In this document: positions 35,623-46,224 of the stretch, piece by piece
Position numbering within the stretch: position 1 is the stretch's first letter
How the letters are laid out: each line of letters starts with the position of its first letter
DNA from: Dactylonectria macrodidyma
Taxonomy: Eukaryota; Ascomycota; Sordariomycetes; Hypocreales; Nectriaceae
NCBI GenBank assembly: GCA_020744425.1
Contig: JAGMUV010000060.1
Coordinates: 1-48,298, forward strand
DNA length: 48,298 nt
Direction of reading: 5' to 3'
Made by a program: the position numbers and the translations under genes
Notes under the pieces: model-generated
The model's input: only the letters and a program-made list of their open reading frames with translations
Databases searched by the model: none
Told to the model about the DNA's origin: nothing

Positions 35623-36048
35623 ACGTACTTAATAAGCGAGCGCTGCAGATAAGCGAGCGCTATAGTAAGATTTTCACCTTAAATTATGATTTTAAAAAAA
35701 ATCTTAAAAATCTAAACTAAGCTTAAAATAGTTAAGATTTTTAACCTAACTTATTTATAAAATATCTTATTTTTAAGAATTTTTTTAAATTATATATATT
35801 TATAGCGCTAGTAGTATAAGATTTATACTATCTATTTTACTATTTCTATTTATAATTAGTTTAATAATTTTTTAAAAAGTCTAAAAAAAAATACTAGTTT
35901 ATTAACTTTTTAATTAAATATTAAAAATTAAATCCTTAAAAATCTTAAAGCTATATAGCCTATTTTAGGAAATTTAAAGTTTAGAGTTTTAAGTATATAG
36001 TATAGGTGTAGCGCTCGCTTAATTGTGGCGCTCGCTTATTAAGTATAT
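35623..36048. mobile_element. Pogo-like MITE, AAGCGAGCGCCGC end type
   Basis: 426 bp flanked by TA (35621-35622 and 36049-36050). Left ACGTACTTAATAAGCGAGCG then GATAAGCGAGCGC; right the complement with the doubled unit. Same subfamily as 10432-10836 and 25526-25951. Inserted in the right arm of the MITE 30098-36202. Confidence 0.9.
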
Positions 36049-37043
36049 TATACTATTTTCTTTTTTTTTAAATATTTAAAAATGATTTTTTTATATTTTT
36101 AATAATTATATAGCCTATTTTAAAAATCTGATATTATTGCTTTTAGCTGTATAGTATGAGTGTCTGGCAAGCTTGTTTAGCTAGCATGCTTATTATATAT
36201 ATTAAATAAAAAAGCTAAATAAAAAAGCTAAATATTAGAAAGTAAAATCATTATATAATAAAAGCCTTATAAAAGCTCTATATTTATTATATTCTAAGCT
36301 TATTATAATTTTAAATTATAATTTAACTTTTTATAATTCTAAATTATAATTTAACTCTTTATAATTTTAAATTATAATTTAACTTATTAAAAACTAACTT
36401 TTTATAATTTAGCTAACTTATAATAAATACTATAATAAATATCTAATATAATATACTTTATACTTTTAATAACTTAAGTTTTAATAATTACTATACTATT
36501 TCTATATATAATTTAAATATTAAACTTAATAAGAATATAAAAACCTTTAATAAACTAAAGACTATAATAATAAATTATAGTCTTAAAGAAATTAGAACTA
36601 TTAAAACTTAGTAACTCTTTAATAGTAAGTAAGTTATTTTTATAATCTTTAAGATTAAAGTATTCTTAAGACTAACGTATATAATAAGCGAATGTTCTAG
36701 ACAAGCGAGTGTCTTACTTAGATTTTTATCTTAAATCGCGATTTTAAAATAATTCTTAAAAACTCAAACTAACTCTAAAATAGCTATAGTTTTAAATACA
36801 GCTTAATTATAATATATATTATCCTTATGAACTTTCTTAAGCTATATATACTTATAGTACTAGCAGTATAAGATTCGCACTATCTTTTTACTATTTTTAT
36901 TTATAATTAGCTTAATAAACTAGTTAGAAATATAAAGAAAATACTATTATATAAGCCTTTTTCTTAAAAGCTTAAAATTAATTCTTTAGAAATTTACTAA
37001 TTAAATAGCCCGTTTTAGAAAATCTAAAATGTGCACTTTTAGC

Positions 37044-37048
37044 TGTAT
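37044..37048 (+). other. Left target duplication of the Gypsy element
   Basis: TGTAT, identical to 45280-45284. Five bases is the normal duplication made by Gypsy integrases, and removing everything between restores a continuous MITE. Confidence 0.9.
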
Positions 37049-37431
37049 TATAACGGTCGGGCTTACACTAAGGCTCTAGGGTAAGTCTAAGGCATATAAT
37101 ATTTATAATCAAGTGGATTAAGGACGTTATAGTAAGTAATATAAGTTACAGTCTAGTAATAGTAAAATAGTAGATTTAATATAACTAAGTATATTAATAG
37201 CTAGTAAGGCTATCTTTATAAAAGTGCTAAATGAATATACTTATATATTAAGGCAGTTCTAATAGATTATAGTTTAGGATTATAATCCATTTCTTAGGAT
37301 TATAGTTAAGGATCGTAATCTATTATTAGGATTACGGTTCAGAATCATAATCTAATAGGATTAGTTAGAAATTAGTAGAATGAGTATGCTTTAGTTAATA
37401 TTATATAGTTTATATAGACCGGACTATAATA
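37049..37431 (-). repeat. 3' LTR of the Gypsy element
   Basis: Starts TATAACGGTCGGGCTTACAC and ends ATAGACCGGACTATAATA on the + strand; aligns end to end with 44900-45279. It differs mainly at RIP-type positions. Downstream end of the element in gag-pol orientation. Confidence 0.9.
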
Positions 37432-37450
37432 TAATATCTCCTTTCTATTA
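37432..37450 (-). other. Polypurine tract of the Gypsy element
   Basis: The complement reads AATAGAAAGGAGATATTA immediately before the 3' LTR. It primes second-strand DNA synthesis in LTR elements, so its position fixes the minus orientation. The same GGAGATATTA junction is seen at 28188-28197. Confidence 0.75.
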
Positions 37451-37592
37451 GTCTTATCCTTAAGGCTATATAAATAGGCCTTATATAATTTCTAATATTA
37501 GTTTATAACTTCTTTTTATAAATATTTATAGATATACTAATATAATACTATAGTATATAATAAAGTAAAAAGTAAAGAAAGTAATTAAAAAA

Positions 37593-38230
37593 ATGAAAAA
37601 GATAACTAAATATAAATCTTTCTAAAATTTTACTAAGCTTAATAGCTATATTATTAATATACCTTATACTTATTATTTTAAGCATAAAATTAAGTATTAA
37701 ATAGAAGATACTAGTTATTCTAATTATTATAAAGAATATATTTATTATAATTAGTCTTATAATAGTATTTATATAGTATCTTTATATAGAGTATTCTTTC
37801 CTTCTTAGGGTTTTTATACTAATATCTTCTTTAATAAATAGGCTAATTAATTAGTAAAAAAAGCTTATATAAGAGGAGGAGGAAGCTAGTAATTAAATTA
37901 TGCTTATCTATAACTAGCTAGCTGAACTATAGGCGTCTTTAATAATAGTAATAAACTATTTAACTTAAATTAAGAAGATTAAGAAGAAAGTAAAGGAATA
38001 GGGTTCTGATTTATTTAAGCAGAGGATATAGGAGTTAGATAAAGAGAATAGGGTCCTTCTTATATTAAAGGCTTATAAGAAATAACTAGTTTATAACCTA
38101 AGGTCATTAAGTATTCTAAAGGAGACTGATTAGTCTACCTTTAGTCTTAAGGGCGATTTTAATAATATTAGGTCTTTAATTAAACCTAGTATTATTAGTA
38201 AAAGTTCTTTAGTAAGCACTATATATAGGT
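37593..38230 (+). pseudogene. Antisense accessory gene of the Gypsy element: zinc-finger-like plus coiled coil
   Basis: Opposite in direction to gag-pol, between pol and the 3' LTR. From ATG 37593 the frame reads through TAA/TAG codons. An early segment, YTYYFKHKIKY, has Tyr at spacings where CxxCxxxxxxC Cys would fit (TGT/TGC to TAT/TAC by G-to-A change), followed by a second such cluster, NYYKEYIYY. A frame change near 37800 leads to a charged helical part (KKVKE, GSDLFK, ELDKENRVL, LRSLSILKETD). Small proteins with a Cys-rich N-terminus and a coiled coil are, as I recall, common and uncharacterised in Sordariomycete genomes; that resemblance is from memory. Function unknown; inactive here. 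Confidence 0.5.
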
Positions 38231-38239
38231 AAGGTTTTT

Positions 38240-41200
38240 AGTAAGTTCTTATTAATTACTACTTTTAGAATAATTCTTTTATTTAATAAAGTATTCAGTC
38301 TTATTATTCTTAATTTATATATTATAAATTTCTTTAATTTTATATTCTTTTAGTCTTTTAACCTTAGTCTTATATTTATTATTATACTTAGTATAAATTA
38401 TATCTTTTATAGTCTTAAGGAGTAAGATATAAAAGACTAAGTAAAGTCTGATTTTTAATAGTAAGTCTAACTAATAATTATTTTCTAAGATTTTTTTAAT
38501 AATTTTATAAGGTCTGATATATTTATAGTCTAGTTTTTTATTTTCTTATTTTATTTTAATGTTTTTTATAGTAAGGTATACTATATCTCCTTTTTAAAAG
38601 GATAGTCCCTTTATCTATTTTTTATTATAGTATTTTTTTATTTAGTTTCTAATAAATTTAAGTTTAATCCTTATTTCTTTATATAGATTTTTTAATTTTT
38701 CTAATATAAGAATGGCTTTAGGAATAATTAATTTATTATAACTTGCTTTATAAGTATTAGGAGTAAATCTAAAGTTAGTATAAACTAGAGTGAGTTTCAT
38801 ACTTTTATAAATAGCTATATTATAGCTTAATTATACAGTTAGTAGCTTTTTAACTTAATCATTTTATTTATAATTAATATAGTATTAAAAGTATTATTTT
38901 AGTATTTAATTCATCCTTTTAGTCTATCTATTAGTCTATAGTTAGAAAGCTATTAAAAGTTAGTAGTTTAATCCTAAATAGTCTATTAATGCTTACTAAA
39001 ACTTAAAAGTGAATAAAGGTCTTCTATTAGAAAGAATTTCTAAAAGTAGCTTATAAGTACTAATAATATTTCTTAAGAAGATATAAGCAAATTACTCTAT
39101 ATCTATTAATTCCTAATAGAGTATAAAATAGAAAAACTTTATAAGTCTATTTATAATAATAAAAATGCTATTATAAAGAGTTCTAATTATAAAATCTTCT
39201 AATAGAAGTAGCTTTATAATAAAATCTATTATAATAAAGTCTTATAGTTATATTATAACTAATAAGGGTTATAATTCTCTATATAGTTTATAGTATTATA
39301 CTTTAGTTTTTATATAAAGGTTATATTATTAAATAATAGTTTAAATTATTACTTTTATCTTAAAGAATTTATAAGTCATTCTAACTCTATTAAGAGTTTT
39401 ATTAACTCCTTAATGTTTATATAGTAGATATTTATAGATTTCTTATATAAGTTTATACTATAATTCTTTAAGAACTTACTACTTCTTTATTTATTTATTT
39501 TTAAGTAGTGTATTATTATACTCTTAGATTTATCTAAGTAGTAAGTTTCCTTATTTTACTAAGTATTATATTATAGTAATTATTCTAAAGATATATAATT
39601 AGTCCTTAGAGCATTTAGAGTATTATACTATTAAGTCCTTTATAGTCTTATATATATTTTCTATTTTATAGAATTCTTCTATTTATATAATGGCTTAAAT
39701 AAGTATTTTATTATATACTTAGTTATAATAGTATTATATAAGGTAATTCTTTATATTATTTAGTATAATAATCCTACTATCTTTGCTTTATTTAATATGC
39801 CTTTTCTAAGAGTGGCTACTAGTAATTTAGTTAAATCAGTAATTATCTAATTCTTCTAGCTTTCTTAAGTATTCTATTAGTAGTTATTTTAATAAGTAAT
39901 ACTTTAAGCATTCTTTAATTATATTATAAAGTATCTTATTAAGTCTATAAGTTTAATACATTCTTATAATATACTATTATAATATATTAATATCTTTATT
40001 ATATAGTCTTTCTATATATAAGTCTTATACTATTTAGTATTAAAAGCTATTAGAGATAATAATAAGTCTATTCTTATATATAATTTTTTTAGTATAATCT
40101 TAAGCTTAGTCTATTTAATAGAATACTAGTCTATCATTTTAAATTAGTTCTAAGTATTCTAACTATAAAAGTATTATTCCTTTCTAAGCTTTTATAATAA
40201 ATTTCTATTTTAAGTATCCTTTAAGTATAAAGTATAAGAATTATTTATTAACTATTCTTTTACTATTATTAAAGTCATATTATTAACTAATAGTATTAGC
40301 TCTTCTATTCTTTAAGCTTTTATAATAAATAATAGTATAATCAAATTCTAAAAGGTATTTAGTATATTATAATTATTATCTACTAAGTTCTTAAGTAATA
40401 GTAAAGTATAAGATATTCTTATAATCTATATAGACCTTAATCTTATATTTACTTTTTAAGAAGTAATATTAGAATTCTTTAAAAGTATTAATAATTATAA
40501 AGAATTCTTTATTATAAATAAGGTAGTTAAGTTTTATACTATGCATTTTATAAGAAAAGAAGGTAATAAAGTATAATACTCTATTATTATCTTATTATCT
40601 GATTTAAGTGCTTTATATAAAGTCTAAAGAGTCTATTTCTAACTTAATTTCTTATTTAGAGTTAAAAGTTACTAAGATAGGTTTATTTAAAATAATTTCT
40701 TTAATTTTATTAAATGCATTTTCTATAATAGTATTCTATTTAAATTCTACTCCTTTTTATATAAGGTTAGTAAGTAATATAATATATTTACTAAATCCTT
40801 TAATAAACTTTTAGTAATAGTTAGTAAATCTAAAGAAGGCTTATACTTCTATAATATTTATTAATTTTAGCTATTTACTAACTATAATAATTTTCTTTAG
40901 ATCTATCTTAATCTTATTATAAAAGATTATATATCTAAGAAATTCTACTTTTAAAATATAGAAATGACTTTTCTTTAGTTTAACTAATAACCTATAGTCT
41001 TATAGTACTTATAGTACTTTATAAATATACTTAGTATATTCTTCTTCTATTTTAAAGAAAATAAGAATATTATTTAAATAATATATAATAAATATATTAA
41101 AGTATTTATATAGTATATTATTAATTATTTATTAAAATATAGCTAATATATTTATAAGTCTGAAAGGTATAATAAAGTATTTATATAGTCTAAACTTTAT

Positions 41201-44200
41201 TCTAAAGGCAGTTTTCTATTTATATCCTTTTTTAATATAAATAAGGCTATATGTATTTTTAAGATCTAATACTATAAAGAACTTCATTCTATAAAGTCAG
41301 TCTTTAAGCTTTATAATAAGTAATAATAAGGTTCGATCTTTTAATATAATATTATTTAAATAGTAGTAGTCTATAATAAGTTAGAGTTTGCTATTCTTTT
41401 TAAGAATAAATATAATTAGATAGCTAACTAAGGACTTTAATATTTTAATATATCCTTTATATAGTATATCTTTAATATATTCTTTAAGCATTTATAATTA
41501 TATTTTATTAAGGTTAAAAATCTTATAGAATATAAGTAATATTCTATCTTTTAGTATAATTTTATAATCTTATTAACTAAATTCTAATAGTCCTATCTTA
41601 AGTTCTTCTATAAAGAGCTTTTTATAAATATAGTACTATACTAATACGTTCTTAAGCCTATTATCTTTAGGATTTTCTTATTATTCTTTTTTCTATTTCT
41701 TAAGGTCTTTATTTATTTCTTTAAACTATTATTAAAAGTATCTAATTATCCTTTAGAATATATTTTTCTTACCTTTTTAGTATTTATATTATATTCTTAT
41801 TAAGGGTAATAAAGTATCTATTATTTCCTTATATAAATTCTTACCTTTACTATCTTTAGAAGTTAAGATTAAAGATTCTCCTTCTTTTAAGTTACTTTTA
41901 TTATTATTAAGAAGTATATTATTATTATTAACTAGTACTTAGCTAGTTCTTTAGTTAATATATAGATTATATTTTCTTAACTATAAGTACTTAAGTATAA
42001 TATTATAATACTTTATTAAAATAATATTAAAAATAATACTTTAATTCTTTTTATTAATAAAAACCTTTAAATAATTAAGTTTTTTAATAATTTATCTATT
42101 TTTATAATTAAATATATTACCTTTAAAGTTATATAGTATATAAACTTCCTTTTTATATTTTTATAATAGCTTTAGCTTATTAACTACCTTAAGATTAATA
42201 TAGTCTGCTTTAGCTTTACTATTTATTAATATAGTAAGTTATATACTATTAACTTACACTTTTAACTTAAGTATTTTTCATTTAATTACTATTTATATTA
42301 TATATAGAGCTTTTAATAGAAGTGATTTTCTTTTTATATTATTACTTATTTATCGCTCTTCTATAAGTAGTGTTTATTATTTTTTATTAATAGTGCTTAT
42401 ATTCACTTAGTATAGTTAGTTATTAGGTCTTTTTATTTATCTTATTATATATACTATAGGTTAATCTTAGCTTAAGTATGAATTAAGTAGTCTTTTTTAT
42501 TATATTATATTAGGTTTACTAATCCTTAATATATTCTAAAGAGAAAAAACTTATTAGAATATTCTAAAATTATAATTCTATTAATAGATCTAAAAATTTT
42601 TATTTAATAGCCTTTAATTTTATTATAAAAGTATAATATAATTATTAAATAATCTTCTAATTATATAAAAAAGTAATCATTCTTTTACTTATTATAAATA
42701 TATTTTTTATAATATAGGTTATAATATAAGATTTATATAAGTTTATAATATTAAAGGTTATTTATTTTAATATAAGAGTTATTTAAGAACTTTCTTAAAG
42801 TATTTCTTTATTATTTTATACTTTAAATCTTAATTAAATATAAATATAGAGATCCTCTTTAGCTTAGGGTTCTTATCTTTTTCTAACTATTTACTAATAT
42901 TAATCTTATTACTTATCTATATGCAGATTCCTTATAAGTCGATTTCCGCTATATTCTACTATTCCTTTACTTCTATTAGGGACTCTTTATACTCCTTATA
43001 GTAAGGGTCTGCTCATTCTTTATTATTACTATTCGGGTATTTGTTTATAAGTATAAGGATAAGTTCTAATTCCTGACTGAGTTTATTTAAGAAGTGATAG
43101 GTCTTTAAGCACTATCTGCCTTTTATAGTTCTATTTCATAAGGGTTTATAGTGCTTATTAGTATTAGTATCTTATTATTTATTACTTTACTTAGGTTTCT
43201 TATTATTATAGAGCTTATTCTAGACTTATTTGCCTTTTTTAGAAAATAATACTAAGCATTCGTTTTTTATATAACTAGTTTATTAATAGTTATAGTTATT
43301 ATTTGTTTATATAGCTCGGGTCTTAGGTAACTAGAAGGTTATGCTGGATGCACTTCTTAGTTAGCTATAGTCTACTTAGATTTAGTTTGGCTATCTATTG
43401 GGGATTTCTTCTTTAACTTTCTTTTAATAAGATTCGCTATCTTTTAGGATAGGTGCGAATCGTATATATCTATTGCCTTTCTTAATTATAATAAGGATTT
43501 TCTATTTACTGTGTTTTTCAGAGGTCAGCCTTCTAGAATAGAGTCCTATTATTTATTAGCTTCCCTAGTTACTTTATGTTTAGTGTAATGTCTTTAGGCA
43601 CTTTGCCTTTGCGTATTAAGCATGCTTATTTTTCTTCTAGTATTTCCTTTACTAATCATTATACTTATTTGCTTTAGTAAGCTTCTCTTCTAGCTTTGAT
43701 TTTATCTTATTATTTAATAGTCTTAAGTTTAGATTTAAAGTTAATTATATTTTCTCTAGCTTTACTAAATATACTATAATAATTACTTCTAATTATAATA
43801 AGAGTCTTAGATAAGTATTAGTAATTAGTAGATCAGAGGTTCTTACTTTCTAGTATAGGCTTATGCTTTTAATTTATCTTAAAGCTCTAATACTTATTTT
43901 TAAAGTATTCTATCTTATTATAATTCTAATACTTAACCTTAAAATAATCTTACTAAGCTGCTCTAAATTCTATAAGTCTGGCTTAAGTTCTATAAAAAGT
44001 ATTAACCTAATTCTTATTTTTTAATTATCTTAGTTCTTAGAGTAGTATAGATTATAATTATTTCTTTAGCCTCTTTATTAATTCTTAGCCTTCTCTTTTT
44101 ATCTTTTATACTATTATTTATTAATCTTAATAGTTATAGTAATATACTTAGTAAATATATTAAGTCAGTTAGCTTTATATAGCTTATCCTTAACTTCTTC

Positions 44201-44880
44201 TTTAAGTCTTTAGTAAAGATTTTTATAAGTATATTATTATTCTATTCTAACTTAAAGGTGATTTATTAGAATATAATAGTATAAGTAGTAGTAGATTGGA
44301 TTTACTTAATCTTATAGATCTTAGTTATTACCTGCCTTTTTTTATTAATTATATTAAAAGTATTTTTAATTACTTTTTTAAAATTCTCTTAATTTATAAA
44401 GATATTAATAGTATCTTAGTCTTAGCTTATTTTATTATTATTTAAAAAGTCCTTTATAATTAGTTTAAATTAGTCTTTAATATTCTTAATTATTAAATTA
44501 TTTATAAATAGTAAGTATACTTTAGATAATATAAGATATTATAAGAAGAATTAGAAGTATCCTTTTATTTTAATAATAAATAGAATTATATTACTTAGTA
44601 AACTATTAAATAGTTTAAGCTTTAATAGCTTAATCATTTCTCTTAGGTTATAGTTATTATTTATAGTTATAATAATTATTATAATTAGTTAATTTTATAC
44701 TTATTATTATAAGGTTTAAATAAAGGCATAAAGTTATTAGACCTTTATTATTTTTTAATATTACTTAATAAGGTTATATATACTAATAGTATAAGCATAC
44801 TACTTAGAGTAATAAGAGTTCGGTTTATTCTAAATATACTAATAGTATAAAGTATTACTTAAGTTAATATAATAATATAT
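38240..44880 (-). pseudogene. gag-pol of the Gypsy element
   Basis: Minus strand. The reverse-transcriptase catalytic motif lies at 41083-41069, reading YYLNN for YxLDD within NIFIIYYLNNILIF. Integrase C-terminal features lie around 38640-38440 (YYNKK, GDIVYLTIKNIK, LDYKYIRPYKII), matching the GPF/GPY module. Gag and protease should occupy roughly 44800-42000; I could not place their motifs with certainty. Stops are frequent and mostly TAA/TAG at likely Gln codons. The region 43000-43700 is noticeably less AT-rich than the rest. Not functional. Confidence 0.8.
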
Positions 44881-44899
44881 TAAATAAGAGCTATTAATA

Positions 44900-45279
44900 T
44901 ATAATAGTTAGGCTTATACTAAGGCTTTAGAATAAGTCTAAAGTATATAGTATTTATAATTAAATAGATTAAAGACATTATAATAAAAATATAGATTATA
45001 ATTTAATAATAGTAAAATAGTAAATTTAATATAATTAAGTATATTAATAATTAATAAGGCTATCTTTATAAAAGTACTAATGAATATACTTATATATTAA
45101 AGTAGTCTTAATAGATTAAGTTTAAGATCGTAATCCATTTCTTAGGATTATAGTTAAGGATTATAATCTATTATTAGAATTATAGTTTAGAATCATGATC
45201 TAACGGAATTAGTTAGAAATTGGCGGGGTGGGTATGCTTTAATTAATATTACGTGGTCTATGCAGACCGGGCTGTGATA
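44900..45279 (-). repeat. 5' LTR of the Gypsy element
   Basis: Starts TATAATAGTTAGGCTTATAC and ends GCAGACCGGGCTGTGATA on the + strand. Its last 80 bp keep GGCGGGGTGGG and ACGTGG where the other LTR has AT, so RIP hit the two LTRs unequally. Confidence 0.9.
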
Positions 45280-45284
45280 TGTAT
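45280..45284 (+). other. Right target duplication of the Gypsy element
   Basis: TGTAT, matching 37044-37048; MITE sequence continues directly after it. Confidence 0.9.
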
Positions 45285-45734
45285 AATATAAGTAGGACAC
45301 TCGCTTGTTTAGAACATTCGCTTTATATACGTTATACTTCTTTAAAAATAATTAATAATTTAAAAACTAAATTAAAAATAAATAATACTTTTTATAATAA
45401 CTAATAATAAAACTAATAATTAAAATATTTTAAAAAATAGTATTCTTTAAGTTATTAGCTAATATTAATAAAGAGTAAATAATATAAGTTATAAATAATA
45501 TAGTTATTATTAATATATAAAAGGACTGAGATAGAAGGATGTAATAGAAGGAGGTTCTACTAATAAGTTCTAAAGGAGGAGGGATAAGAGTTTATCTATA
45601 ACTAGGTTAACTAATCAATCGAGTCCTTCGTTTTATAATAACTTAAGCAATGCAAATACGTAACTCTATAGAAATGCAGTAATAAGGAATGCAGTAATGT
45701 AAAAACAAAAGTCTGAATAGCGGTTTTAATAGCG

Positions 45735-46224
45735 AGCTTTTAATAGTATTTTATTTATAAACTAGTAATTAAATAAAAAAATAAATTAAATTATAAAGTA
45801 CTATTTATACTATTTTATAATATAGTTTAAATAATATAATTAGTATTATTTTAAATAGTTTAATTTATAAGTAATAGTATAAAAATATTATTATAAAAAT
45901 ATCTCCTTTTTAAGCTTTATTAAAATACTATTTAAATCTATAAGTAAATATTAAAAATAATATTTAAAAGAAGATTCTTAAAGTAAGAACTAAGATTATA
46001 AAGCTTATAATTCGATAAAAAGAAATAAAAGCTTATTAATATAATACTATTAAAATATAAATAAAATTTATAATAAATACTATAAAGAGATAACTTTATA
46101 TAAAAGTAACTTTATAGGTCTAATTATAAAGAACTTTAAATTAAAAGAGAGAAAAAAAAAACTAATACTTTAGTTTATGAGCCTATTTAAAATCCTTAAA
46201 ATAATTAAAAAGTAAATATATAAG
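45735..46224. other. AT-rich sequence up to the composition boundary
   Basis: No frame, terminal repeat or match to the families in this window. Composition switches to gene-like DNA at about 46225, within AAGCTAGCACTCC. Confidence 0.5.

Larger units (their letters stand above)
30098..36202. mobile_element. MITE (GGCAAGCTTGTTTGAC type) opened by a pogo-like transposon and a second MITE
   Basis: The left arm 30098-30221 starts with a degraded ATAATAAGTATATTAG and CAAACAAGC-like end. The right arm (35473-35622 plus 36049-36202) ends GGCAAGCTTGTTTAGCTAGC ATGCTTATTATATATAT, followed by TA (36203-36204). Net length is about 430 bp, normal for these MITEs. The right end has the same terminal sequence type as the transposon 32358-34213, suggesting that transposase as its mobiliser. 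The left terminus is blurred by the adjacent MITE. Confidence 0.7.
37049..45279 (-). mobile_element. Complete Gypsy LTR retrotransposon, 8.2 kb, RIP-inactivated
   Basis: Two LTRs of 383 and 380 bp in the same orientation, a TGTAT target duplication, and gag-pol on the minus strand. The LTRs now start TATAAC and end GTGATA or ATAATA on the + strand. C-to-T and G-to-A change would turn canonical TG..CA ends into these TA..TA ends. Orientation follows from the polypurine tract beside the left LTR and from pol motifs on the minus strand. An extra gene lies on the opposite strand between pol and the left LTR. No primer-binding match to a tRNA could be read next to the right LTR. Confidence 0.9.
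36675..45332. mobile_element. MITE (AAGCGAGTGTCC type) split by a Gypsy retrotransposon
   Basis: Flanked by TA (36673-36674 and 45333-45334). Left end ACGTATATAATAAGCGAATG then CAAGCGAGTGTC; right end GGACACTCGCTTGTTTAGAA and CATTCGCTTTATATACGT. Net length 422 bp after removing the retrotransposon, the usual size. The retrotransposon broke it in the conserved TAGCTGTAT motif. Confidence 0.9.
36204..45734 (+). mobile_element. R element form B, opened by a MITE that carries a Gypsy element
   Basis: The left piece 36204-36674 runs from degraded 13-bp units (AAAAAGCTAAATA) into form B internal sequence, ending AGTATTCTTAAGAC. The right piece 45335-45734 continues at the matching place and ends AATAGCGGTTTTAATAGCG. 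The tail end is missing at the left because the neighbouring MITE lies there. The right piece holds CpG-rich patches around 45520-45730 and the head duplication mark at 45672-45696. Confidence 0.8.

Noticed and set aside
40608..40814. 68-codon + strand frame
   Set aside because: It is antisense to the reverse-transcriptase region of the Gypsy element and hydrophobic only because of A/T composition.
1..46224. Mitochondrial or plasmid origin because of extreme AT content
   Set aside because: Contains nuclear transposons with RIP-type changes and adjoins a spliced nuclear gene.
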